Below are positions 8,129 to 17,300 of a stretch of 64,000 nt of DNA, one piece after another. Each line of letters starts with the position of its first letter. Within the stretch, counting starts at the first letter, position 1. The translations under genes and the position numbers were made by a program. The notes beneath the pieces were generated by a model. It was not told the origin of the DNA, did no database searches, and was given only the letters and a program-made list of their open reading frames with translations. Where the stretch lies: positions 17,592 through 81,591 of the forward strand of contig PHBH01000025.1 of NCBI GenBank assembly GCA_002840535.1, given 5' to 3'. Source of the stretch: Deltaproteobacteria bacterium HGW-Deltaproteobacteria-15. Its GTDB lineage: Bacteria > Desulfobacterota > DSM-4660 > Desulfatiglandales > HGW-15.

Positions 8129-9681
8129 GCACAATGACACGAGAGTTGCATGCAATATTGACGGAATCGTTGCTCGAGCCAATGGAGATTCCAGGCCGGC
8201 CGGACCCCCGGCGTGAAGCGCAGGTTGCGCCTTCGCAGTACCGGAACGCCATCGGCAAGTTCCGGATCCACCGTGACTCCAACTGCTCGGCCTGCGGCAA
8301 GTGCGTGACTTTATGCCCGCATGGAGTCCATAAGCGTCCCAAGGGCTACCGCCTTCCCATTCGTCCCCTGGACTATCGCTGCATCGGGTTCGATTGCAGC
8401 AGGACGGATCATTATTGCGTTGGAGCGTGTCCCTCCGGGTCGCTCTCGCTTTCGATGAATCCGGTGTTCGAGACCATGGGAGACTGCCGCTGGACCCCGG
8501 ACCTGATCGCCAGCCAGTGGGCCATGGCGGAGACGGGCCACCGCCCTCCTCCTCATCTCGAGTGCGAGACAGGAGGTTCGGGGGGCGGCTTTGACAAACT
8601 GCGATTTCGGTTTCCGCAGTCGGTTCCGAAGGGGCTTCGAAGGCAAGACATTTCAACGGAGTTGCTTCTGAACCGTCGAAACGACTCGAGGCCAAAGGTG
8701 AAGATCGACATTCCCTGGTACGGAGGGGGCATGTCGTTCGGTTCCACCAATATCCGCGTGCTGCTTGGAAAAGTACGCGCGGCCGAGGTCTGGAACACCT
8801 TCAGTTGTACAGGGGAAGGCGGATATCCCGAGCGTTTCATTCCCCATGCAGACCACATGATTACCCAGGTCGCCACAGGGCTTTTCGGCGTCCGCGAAGA
8901 AACCATCCAGCGCGCAAGAATCGTCGAATTCAAGTATGCCCAGGGCGCCAAGCCCGGTCTGGGAGGGCACCTTCTCGGTGATAAGAACACCCCGGAAGTG
9001 GCCTCCATGCGCGAAGCGGTGGTGGGGACCTCGTTGTTCTCCCCCTTTCCGTTCCACAGCGTGTACTCGATTGAAGATCATAAGAAGCACCTTGACTGGA
9101 TCGCGCACGTGAACCCTCGCGCCCTGCTGTCCGCAAAGGTCTCCACCCCCGCCGATGTGGACATGGTTGCCGTGGGCGTATATTGCGCGGGCGCTCACAT
9201 CGTGCACATCGACGGAAGCTACGGCGGCACCGGCGCCGCGCCCAACATCGCCAAGAAAAACATCGCGATGCCGATCGAGTATGCCATCAATCAGTGTCAT
9301 CAGTTCCTGGCGGCCGAAGGAGTCCGCGACGAGATTACGCTCATGGCGAGCGGGGGGATTCGAACGCCCGCCGACGTCGCAAAGGCCATTGCTCTGGGAG
9401 CCGACGGGGTGGTCATCGGCACTGCGGAACTGGTTGCACTTGAATGTATCCGATGCGGGGCGTGCGAGAGCGGACGCGGTTGTGCTCGGGGCATCTGCAC
9501 CACGGACAATGAGCTGCTGGAGCGCGTCGAGATCGGCTGGTGTACACAACGGCTCGTGAACATGCACAATGCGTGGCGGGAAATGGTCGTGGACATCCTC
9601 TACCGCCTCGGGCTGGAATCGGTGGCGGCGTTGCGAGGACGCACCGATCTGCTGATGCATCTGGATTACATGGAGCAGTGA
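8125..9681 (+). CDS. Split glutamate synthase, ferredoxin plus FMN synthase domain (copy 2)
   Basis: 518 residues, colinear with 604-2094. Ferredoxin motif CSACGKCVTLCP and a second Cys set sit before the FMN synthase barrel. SCTGEGGYPERF, YAQGAKPGLGGHLLGDK, SYGGTGAAP and CIRCGACESGRGCARG match the glutamate-synthase active site and 3Fe-4S region, so this is the best candidate for the catalytic barrel in the redox cluster. Start ATG overlaps the preceding stop by 4 bases. Codon use (many CGC Arg codons) looks unlike copy 1. Alternative view: an FMN oxidoreductase of glutamate-synthase fold acting on another amino donor. Confidence 0.88.
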   Translation: MSTMTRELHAILTESLLEPMEIPGRPDPRREAQVAPSQYRNAIGKFRIHRDSNCSACGKCVTLCPHGVHKRPKGYRLPIRPLDYRCIGFDCSRTDHYCVGACPSGSLSLSMNPVFETMGDCRWTPDLIASQWAMAETGHRPPPHLECETGGSGGGFDKLRFRFPQSVPKGLRRQDISTELLLNRRNDSRPKVKIDIPWYGGGMSFGSTNIRVLLGKVRAAEVWNTFSCTGEGGYPERFIPHADHMITQVATGLFGVREETIQRARIVEFKYAQGAKPGLGGHLLGDKNTPEVASMREAVVGTSLFSPFPFHSVYSIEDHKKHLDWIAHVNPRALLSAKVSTPADVDMVAVGVYCAGAHIVHIDGSYGGTGAAPNIAKKNIAMPIEYAINQCHQFLAAEGVRDEITLMASGGIRTPADVAKAIALGADGVVIGTAELVALECIRCGACESGRGCARGICTTDNELLERVEIGWCTQRLVNMHNAWREMVVDILYRLGLESVAALRGRTDLLMHLDYMEQ

Positions 9682-9711
9682 TCATTGTCGCACAGTCCAA
9701 ATAGAAAGCGT

Positions 9712-9905
9712 CTCTCGCCCGCTTGTCCCGCCTCTGGCGGGGCTTCGCTAGAGACCGCAGAGTTCACAGGGAAAGAGCTACCTTTGTCCTGTTTTTTGGA
9801 TCAAAAAAACAGGACAAGCTCCAGCTCCGACGGAGCAAGAGCAAGCTACTGGTACCGTCGGGTTTGGACTTAACGACCCTGCGCCTCTGTGTGCTCTGTG
9901 AGAGA
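9712..9905. repeat. Nested palindromic element between synthase and amidotransferase genes (copy 2)
   Basis: A 14-bp perfect inverted repeat, TTGTCCTGTTTTTT (9784-9797) against its complement (9804-9817) with a 6-base loop, sits between outer arms containing CGCAGAGTTCACAGGG and CTCTGTGTGCTCTGTGAG. It has the same design and near-identical core as the element at 2158-2340, at the homologous position between the B-type and C-type GOGAT genes. Confidence 0.65.
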
Positions 9906-9930
9906 AAACTCATTTGTTTCCTGTTGATGA

Positions 9931-12576
9931 ATGCCGGGAATAACCATGAATATAATGAATCATCACACTTCGAATCTGGATCGTGCGGAGATCATGAATC
10001 GCGCGCGCGCCCATCTCCGCCCCGAAGGGGAGTGGTTCCGGAAATCGCCTGAAGCGGAAGGCGGGTGCGGCGTAACCGGGTTTGCGTGCACGGTTCCGGT
10101 CAGAGGCAAACATATCTACGAGCCTTCCATCCAGATGCGCAACCGGGGCAACGGCAAAGGAGGCGGTATTGCCGCCTGCGGCCTCGCTCCCGAAGACATA
10201 GGCGTATCGCGGGAGGTGCTCGAGGAAAGCTACATCCTGCAGGTCGCGCTGCTGGATCCTGACGCGCGCATTCAAATCGAGAAGAAGTACGTCGAGCCCT
10301 GCTTCGATGTCGCTCAGGGCGGCTTGATCCCTACAGTGGACGACTACCGTGAAGTGGATCTGCTCGAGGTACGCCCTCCCGACGTTGCCCGGTATTTTGT
10401 GAGGGTCAAGAAGCCGGTGCTGGACCGATTCGCGGCCGAGAAAGGTCTTTCGACCCTCGGCGAACGGGAAATCGAAGACGAGTTCATCTTCCAGAACTCC
10501 GTGAAGCTGAACGACGAGTTCTACGCTTCGCTCGGAGAAAAACGCGCGTTTGTCATGTCCCACGCGAGAAACCTTATTATCATCAAGATCGTAGGTTACG
10601 CCGAGGCCGCCGTTCAGTACTACAAAATGGAAGACGTTCGCGCACACGTCTGGATTGCCCATCAGCGTTACCCCACGCGCGGCCGCGTCTGGCATCCGGG
10701 CGGCGCCCATCCGTTTATCGGCATGAATGAAGCCCTTGTCCACAATGGGGACTTTGCCAATTACCATTCCGTCTGCGAGTACCTCGCCCAGCGCAACCTC
10801 TTCCCGCGGTTCCTGACGGACACCGAGGTATCGGTCATGCTGTTCGACCTGATGCACCGTGTGTACAAGTACCCTATTGAGGTCATCATCGAAGCGCTTG
10901 CGCCCACCATGGAACTGGACTTTGACCGGCTCGGCCTCGGGAGGCAGCGCGTTTACAGGCAGATCCAGGCCTCGCATGTGCACGGGTCGCCGGACGGACC
11001 ATGGTTTTTCATCATTGCCAGGAATCTGACCGAGGCCAAGGGGTTTCAACTCCTGGGAATCACGGATACCGCCATGCTGAGACCCCAGGTCTTCGCCCTG
11101 CAGGAGGGAAAGGAAGTTTCCATCGGCCTGATCTGCTCGGAAAAGCAGGCTATCGACGCCACCCTCGCCAGTCTGAATCGCGAGGACCCGCGGATCATGC
11201 CGGTGGCGGACCAGTATTGGAACGCACGCGGGGGAAGCTTTACCGACGGGGGGGCCTTTCTCTTCAACGTCATGCCCGAGGGCGGCGGTTCCGGAAACGG
11301 CCATGAACCGCGATATCATCTGCAAACCACGGATAAGTTCGGAGCGCCGGTATCCACCTGGCGCGACCAGGTCCACTGCAATCTCTCCGTCCCCGCAAGC
11401 GTTTCCGCACCCGTCTCTGAGGATGCCGAGGCCATAGAGAAGAATATACGCGACAATAACCCGGATGACCTTTTCCAATATTTGAGGAGATCCATCGCCG
11501 GCATGGAATTTGACCGGTTGCGCAATGCGGCGGCCGAAATTGCGGCCAGGACCGGTTCCAGCGGTCCTCGCCTGGGGATCGAGGTTTTGACACTCGCTCT
11601 CGACCGGCGCTATCCCACCGGGTCCAAGAAGAGAAGCGCGGTGCTGACCATCCTTCGCGACGCGCTCGAGAAGATTTTCGAGCAGCAGCCGCTGTTCGAT
11701 GACGCGCGGGAAAGCTCATGCCGGAGAATCACGCGGGATACGCGCGGACGGCTTCGCTCACCGCAGAAAGAGGAGCGGACACTGCTCATCGATGCGCGCG
11801 GGTTCGAGCCGCAGGGCGCTGACTGCGATGCCCGTCTGGCCGTAGAGGCATACAACAGGGGCTGGCGCCACCTGATCCACTACAACTCACGCGGAACGCG
11901 TTTTCATGCAGCGGGCTTCGGTCCATCGACGGACGGCTTGAGGATCGACTGCTACGACAACCCGGGCGATTACCTCGGCTCCGGCATGGACGGCCTGGAG
12001 GTCCACGTGCACGGCAACGCCCAGGACCAGCTCGGGCAGATCACGAAACGGGGGAAGATGGTGATCCACGGCGATGCGGGCCAGACCTTCCTGTACGGGG
12101 CCAAAGGCGGCGATGTCTTTGTCATGGGCAATGCCGCAGGACGTCCCTTGATCAACGCTGTCGGCCGGCCCCGGGTCGTCATCAACGGCACTGCGCTGGA
12201 TTACCTGGCTGAGTCGTTCATGGCCGGAGACCCCCTGAACGGAGGCGGGTTCGCAATCGTGAACGGAATCCGCTTTGACAAGGATGGGAACGTAGTCCCC
12301 CTGGATCTGCCCTATCCCGGCGGGAATCTCCTCTCGCTGGCCTCCGGCGGCGCCATCTACGTACGCGACCCCCATCGCACCCTTGTGGAAGACCAGTTGA
12401 ACGGCGGGATGTACGCACAGCTCACGGATGAAGACTGGAAGCTGATTCTGCCCTATCTCCGGGAGAATGAGCGGCTCTTCGGGATTGAGGTCGAGAGGGA
12501 TCTCCTGACCGTGGACGGGGAGATGAAGAGTCCGGAACAGGTCTACCAAAAGGTATGTCCACGGAAGAAGAAGTAG
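9931..12576 (+). CDS. Glutamate synthase class-II amidotransferase plus GXGXG domain protein (copy 2)
   Basis: 881 residues, colinear with 2365-5025. Glutaminase: putative nucleophile Cys46 in AEGGCGVTGFA behind a 45-residue leader, HQRYPTRGRVWHP and NEALVHNGDFANYH. C-terminal GXGXG helix: GDYLGSGMDGL, GNAQDQLGQ, GDAGQTFLYGAKGGDVFVMG. It would deliver ammonia to the FMN synthase at 8125. The start is uncertain: ATG 9931, 9946 and 9955 are all in frame without a convincing ribosome-binding site; the leader would be shorter with the later ones. Followed after 9 bases by a heptamer array and a repeat island that separates it from hdrC. Confidence 0.87.
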   Translation: MPGITMNIMNHHTSNLDRAEIMNRARAHLRPEGEWFRKSPEAEGGCGVTGFACTVPVRGKHIYEPSIQMRNRGNGKGGGIAACGLAPEDIGVSREVLEESYILQVALLDPDARIQIEKKYVEPCFDVAQGGLIPTVDDYREVDLLEVRPPDVARYFVRVKKPVLDRFAAEKGLSTLGEREIEDEFIFQNSVKLNDEFYASLGEKRAFVMSHARNLIIIKIVGYAEAAVQYYKMEDVRAHVWIAHQRYPTRGRVWHPGGAHPFIGMNEALVHNGDFANYHSVCEYLAQRNLFPRFLTDTEVSVMLFDLMHRVYKYPIEVIIEALAPTMELDFDRLGLGRQRVYRQIQASHVHGSPDGPWFFIIARNLTEAKGFQLLGITDTAMLRPQVFALQEGKEVSIGLICSEKQAIDATLASLNREDPRIMPVADQYWNARGGSFTDGGAFLFNVMPEGGGSGNGHEPRYHLQTTDKFGAPVSTWRDQVHCNLSVPASVSAPVSEDAEAIEKNIRDNNPDDLFQYLRRSIAGMEFDRLRNAAAEIAARTGSSGPRLGIEVLTLALDRRYPTGSKKRSAVLTILRDALEKIFEQQPLFDDARESSCRRITRDTRGRLRSPQKEERTLLIDARGFEPQGADCDARLAVEAYNRGWRHLIHYNSRGTRFHAAGFGPSTDGLRIDCYDNPGDYLGSGMDGLEVHVHGNAQDQLGQITKRGKMVIHGDAGQTFLYGAKGGDVFVMGNAAGRPLINAVGRPRVVINGTALDYLAESFMAGDPLNGGGFAIVNGIRFDKDGNVVPLDLPYPGGNLLSLASGGAIYVRDPHRTLVEDQLNGGMYAQLTDEDWKLILPYLRENERLFGIEVERDLLTVDGEMKSPEQVYQKVCPRKKK

Positions 12577-12626
12577 GAGAAGAAAGTGTTCAGTGTTCAG
12601 TGTTCAGGGTTCAAAACCGAAGCTCG

Positions 12627-12739
12627 GTAGGATGGGTAGACCCCGGCAGGTTTTGAGCCGGGGGAAACCCATCGATTCGGTGCATCGAAGAGGCGCAAAC
12701 TTTAACCGATGGGTTTCGCTTCGCTCTAACCCATCCTAC
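12627..12739. repeat. GTAGGATGGGT palindromic element (MITE-like)
   Basis: 113-bp unit with 11-bp perfect terminal inverted repeats GTAGGATGGGT (12627-12637) and ACCCATCCTAC (12729-12739). Internal hairpins include CCCCGGC ... GCCGGGG. The left half recurs in opposite orientation at 26914-26960. Elements with these ends are common between genes in proteobacterial genomes. Confidence 0.75.
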
Positions 12740-12817
12740 GCGCTCCGCCCTTCCGTCATTCCGTGCAAACCGGAATCCAGGGTTTTGGTTTTTGGGGTGT
12801 GGGCATAGACGGAGCTG

Positions 12818-12870
12818 GAGAGACGCTGGAGCGTCCAGGCCATGCATTCCCACGCTGGAGCGTGGGAACG
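12818..12870. repeat. Tandem short hairpins GACGCTGGAGCGTC and CACGCTGGAGCGTG
   Basis: Two neighbouring hairpins share the core ACGCTGGAGCGT; the second is a 10-bp stem TTCCCACGCT (12847-12856) / AGCGTGGGAA (12859-12868). This is a REP-like dispersed repeat of a kind seen in many proteobacteria. Confidence 0.65.
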
Positions 12871-12944
12871 ATGAGAAAAAGTTTGAGTCTTCTTTCCTGA
12901 ACACTGAACGCTGAACCCTGAACACTTCCATACGAAGGATGGTC

Positions 12945-13505
12945 ATGAACAACACGCTTGAATGGAACCACGACACTCTGCTTCGTGATGTGGAACGTCG
13001 AAGCGGGTCCCCTGTGAGCGCATGTTTGCAGTGCCACAAATGCTCGTCCGGGTGCCCTGTCGCTCCAGACATGGACCTGCTGCCGAGCCAGGTGATGCGG
13101 CTGATTCATCTGGGTGCGGAAGATGAGGTGCTGGGATCCAAGGCCATTTGGGCCTGCGCCTCCTGTGAGGCGTGCACCTCCCGCTGTCCCATGGGAATCG
13201 ACGTTGCCGCGGTTATGGATAGTTTGAGAATGACGGCAGTTGAACGAAAGGCCGCCCTCGGGGACTCTCGCGGCAACTGTTTCAACAAGGCCCTGCTGAC
13301 CAGCGTCCGCTGGCACGGCCGGGTCTTCGAACTGGGCCTCATGGCCATGTACAAGATCGCATCCCGCGACCTGTTCGCCGACATGGACAAGATGCCCAGA
13401 ATGCTCTCGAAGCATAAGCTGTCCTTCCTGCCCCACTTCTCGCGGAGCGTCAAGGACGTGAGAAAGATATTCAGGAGAGCCGAAGAGGAGGAAGAGAAAC
13501 GATGA
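12945..13505 (+). CDS. hdrC: Heterodisulfide reductase subunit C-like ferredoxin
   Basis: 186 residues. HdrC carries two [4Fe-4S] clusters and hands electrons from HdrA to HdrB. The two Cys motifs are clear: CLQCHKCSSGCP and CASCEACTSRCP, followed by a helical C-terminal part. ATG 12945 is preferred since GAAGGA (12934-12939) is then properly spaced; ATG 12939 is the alternative. The stop overlaps the hdrB start by 4 bases, giving the usual hdrC-hdrB pair with hdrA after it. As no CoM/CoB is expected in a bacterium, the partner substrate is not heterodisulfide. Confidence 0.9.
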   Translation: MNNTLEWNHDTLLRDVERRSGSPVSACLQCHKCSSGCPVAPDMDLLPSQVMRLIHLGAEDEVLGSKAIWACASCEACTSRCPMGIDVAAVMDSLRMTAVERKAALGDSRGNCFNKALLTSVRWHGRVFELGLMAMYKIASRDLFADMDKMPRMLSKHKLSFLPHFSRSVKDVRKIFRRAEEEEEKR

Positions 13506-14398
13506 ATTATGCCTTCTTTCCCGGGTGCAGTCTCGAGTCCACCGCATGGGACTACGACCGGTCTACCCGTGGGGTGTGCGAGGCCCTGGATATCGAGCTG
13601 ACGGATATCCCCGACTGGGTGTGCTGCGGCTCCACCCCGGCTCACGCCAGCAACGGCTCCCTGGCCGTGGCCTTGCCCGTGCTCAATCTTCAGAAGGCCC
13701 GGGCCGCCGGTTTCCCGGAGGTGCTTGCGGCCTGTGCATCGTGCTATGCACGACTGCGTTCGGCCAATCACAAGGTATGCAACGACCCCATGGAGCGGGA
13801 ACGTGCCCGACGAGTCACCGAGAATACCTACGACGGGGACGTGAGGGTGCGCCACATTCTGGACGTGCTCTTCAATGATGTGGGCGTGAAAGAAATCCGG
13901 AAACGGATCCGGTCTCCCTTGGAGGGTTTGCGGGTCGCTTCCTATTATGGCTGCCTTCTCTCCCGGCCGCGGGAGGTTGTGGCCTTTGACGATGCCGAAC
14001 ACCCCACGTGCATGGATGAACTGGTGAAGGCAACAGGCGCGATGGCGGTCGACTGGCCTTACAAGACCGAGTGTTGCGGCGCGAGTCTTTCCATCAGCAG
14101 GACGGCGGTCGTGAACCGGCTGGGCTACCGGCTTTTGTCCATGGCCCATAGGGCCGGCGCAGAGTGCATCGTGGTCGCCTGTTCCCTCTGCCAGCTGAAC
14201 CTGGACTTCCGCCAGCCGGAGGCCAGGAAAAACCAGAACCCCATCCCCGACCTGCCGGTGCTCTATATCACTCAGCTCTTGGGGTTGGCCCTGGGACTTC
14301 CGTCGAAAGAGCTCGGTCTGGACGGACTGACCGTCAGTGCGGAGCCCGTGTCGGCCAGACGCGCGGCGGCAGGTTCGATCAGGGGCGGAAGGCAATGA
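13502..14398 (+). CDS. hdrB: Heterodisulfide reductase subunit B-like protein
   Basis: 298 residues with two CCG domains, the cysteine-rich repeats that bind noncubane [4Fe-4S] clusters in HdrB. Domain 1: FFPGCSLES, WVCCGS, ACASCYA. Domain 2: YYGCLLSRP, ECCGASLS, ACSLCQ. In methanogens this subunit reduces the heterodisulfide; in bacterial relatives it acts as an electron-output module with various partners. The ATGA overlaps on both sides (hdrC before, hdrA fusion after) make this a tightly coupled translational unit. Confidence 0.9.
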   Translation: MNYAFFPGCSLESTAWDYDRSTRGVCEALDIELTDIPDWVCCGSTPAHASNGSLAVALPVLNLQKARAAGFPEVLAACASCYARLRSANHKVCNDPMERERARRVTENTYDGDVRVRHILDVLFNDVGVKEIRKRIRSPLEGLRVASYYGCLLSRPREVVAFDDAEHPTCMDELVKATGAMAVDWPYKTECCGASLSISRTAVVNRLGYRLLSMAHRAGAECIVVACSLCQLNLDFRQPEARKNQNPIPDLPVLYITQLLGLALGLPSKELGLDGLTVSAEPVSARRAAAGSIRGGRQ

Positions 14399-17300
14399 AA
14401 ATGGAAACCAAAACCCCGTTACTTCACCGGTCCGATACTCAACCCGAGAGCCCCTGCGGCGCTGTCCTCGTTTGCGGGGCGGGCGTTGCAGGTATTCAGG
14501 CATCCATCGATCTTTCCTCCGCCGGCTTTCGCGTTTACCTGGTCGAAGGGAAAGCGGCCATAGGCGGCGGGATGGCCCGCCTGGACAAGACCTTCCCCAC
14601 CGGCGACTGCGCCACCTGCATCCTTTCGCCCAAGCTGGTCGAGTGCATGCGCGACCCCAATATCGATGTGTACACCCTGGCCGATGTCGTCAAGCTCGAA
14701 GGGGTGCCCGGCCATTTCAAGGCTACGATTCTCCAACGGCCCAGGTATGTCGAGCTCGAGAAATGTACGGCCTGCGGCGACTGTTCCGCGGCATGTCCCA
14801 TCGAAGTCCCGAGTGCATTCGACGCGCAGCTTGGGACCCGCAAGGCCATCGACCGGGTTTACGCCCAGGCCGCTCCGAACGCACCGGTGATTCAGAAGCG
14901 CGGCCGTGCGGAGTGCAGCTCCGGGTGTCCCATCGACACGAGCGTGCAGGCTTACGTAGCCCTTATCGCGGCAGGGAGGTTCGAGGAAGCCGCCGAAGTC
15001 ATCAGGCGCGAGAACCCGCTTCCTTCCGTGTGCGGCCGCGTCTGCTTTCATCCATGCGAACGCAGGTGCAATCGGGGGGTCCTGGACGAGCCGATCAACA
15101 TTCGCGGGCTCAAACGGTTTGCAATCGACCGGTTCCCCACACTTCCCCCGCATGAGGAGGTCCCGCCCACGGGAAAACCGGTCGCCGTCATCGGCTCCGG
15201 GCCTGCGGGGCTGAGCGCAGCCCACTTCCTTGCCCTTGCGGGCCACGCAGTGCGCGTCTTCGAGTCCCTGCCCGTGCTCGGCGGGATGCTCTCCGTCGGG
15301 ATCCCCGACTACCGCCTCCCTCCGGAAATCCTGGAACGGGACCTGGCCGGCATACGTGCGCTGGGCGTGGATTTCAGGACGGGCACGGCTGTCGGCAGGG
15401 ATATTTCAGCGGAAGAGATTGGAGACGGATTTGACGCCGTGTTCATTGCGGTTGGCGCCCATATGGGCCGAAAACTCGGAATCCCCGGAGAGGAAAGCCG
15501 GGGCGTGATCCATGGAATCGACTTCCTCCGCAAGCACAGCCTTGGGCAGGAGACAGGGCTCGGGAAGCGCGTCGTCATCGTGGGGGGCGGCAATACGGCG
15601 ATCGACGCCGCGAGAACCGCGCTTCGCCTGGGGGCATCGAAAGTCATGATCCTCTACCGGCGCACCCGCGAAGAAATGCCGGCGGATTTTTCAGAAGTCG
15701 AGGCTGCCCTTGAGGAGGGCGTCGAAATCCAGTTCCTGGCAGCGCCCCTCAATGTCTTGGCCCGGAACGGATCCATGACCGGTATCGAGTGCATCCGCAT
15801 GGGGCTGGGAGAGCCCGACTCGAGCGGGCGTCCGCGTCCCGTACCGGTCGACGGATCGGAGTTCACCTTGGCGGCCGACACCCTGATCCCCGCGGTCAGC
15901 CAATCGGCCGATCTCAGGCTGGCCGAACAACTCGGGCTCGAAACCACCCGCTGGTCCACCATCGTTGCAGACGAACTGACCCTGGCCACTTCCCGGCCGG
16001 GCGTATTCGCGGGAGGAGATGTGGTGCTCGGCCCCTCGAGTGTCATCGACGCCATCGCACAAGGCAAGCGAGCCGCAAGGGGAATCGACAATTATCTCGC
16101 GGGCAGGCCGCTCGATCTCGGCCTGGAAAAGCCTGAAAAGCGCGACAATCCCCTTTCAGAACCGGAGCTCAAGAAACTGAGGGAGAAGACGCAACCCGCT
16201 CGACGTTTGCCGCAGGCGGAACAGCCGGTAATGCAGCGGTTGAAGGATTTTCGTGAGGTCGAACAAACCTATTCGTCTGAAGAAGCCCGTCAGGAAGCGC
16301 AACGGTGCCTGAATTGCGGGCTGTGCTCCGAATGCATGTGCTGCGTCAAGGCCTGCAAGGCAGGGGCCGTTCAGCACAATCAGGCGACGAAGACGATCGA
16401 TCTGGAGATAGGGGCCGTGGTGCTCACCCCCGGTTTTGAAGCATTCGATGCGGCCCGACGCGGCGAATTCGGCTTTTGTCATGCCCGGAATGTGGTCACC
16501 AATGTTCAATTCGAGCGGATTCTCTCGGCGTCCGGTCCTACCAGGGGCCGCATTGTCCGGCCTTCGGACGGAAAGACCCCCAGGCGCATCGCTTTCATCC
16601 AGTGCGTGGGGTCTCGAGACACCGGCTGCGGAAACGATTATTGTTCCTCCGTGTGCTGCATGGCCGCAACCAAGGAAGCCGTTCTCGCCAAGGAACACGA
16701 ACCCGGGCTGGAGATCTCCATTTTCTTCCTGGATATTCGCGCTTTCGGCAAGGACTTCGATCGTTACTATGAACGGGCGAAAAACGAGAAAGACATACGC
16801 TATGTACGATCGTTTATTTCACGCACGTACGAGATGCCCGATACGAAGAACCTCCTGCTGAAATACCTGGGTCCGGACCTCAAGCAGGTTGAAGAAGAGT
16901 TCGACATGGTCGTCCTGTCGTTGGGCCTTGAACCGAGCCCTGCTCTGCTGGACCAGGCGGAGCACATCGGGGTCGACCTCAATCCATGGGGCTTTGCAAA
17001 GACGTCGGAATTGCATCCTCTGGACACGTCGAGACCCGGCGTCTTCGTCGGTGGGGTGTTCCAGGAACCCAAGGATATTCCCGATACCGTGATGCAGGCC
17101 AGCGGTGCTGCTGCCAGAGCGATGGCGCTCCTCGCACCCGCCCGGTCCACACAGATCCGGATCAAGCAATATCCCCCGCAGCGCGATATTACGGATGAGC
17201 TTCCTCGCATCGGGGTTTTCGTATGTCATTGCGGGAGCAACATCGCTTCGGTCGTCGACGTCGAGCGCGTCGTAGAGCGTGTGAAAGACCTCCCGGGCGT

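Larger units (their letters stand above)
12586..12925. repeat. Repeat island bounded by inverted heptamer arrays
   Basis: Left arm: four 7-base units of GTGTTCA type (12586-12613). Right arm: four units of the complement type TGAACAC, TGAACGC, TGAACCC, TGAACAC (12898-12925). Between them lie two further palindromic repeats, listed separately. The island fills the whole gap between the GOGAT amidotransferase gene and hdrC and shows no credible gene. Confidence 0.8.
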
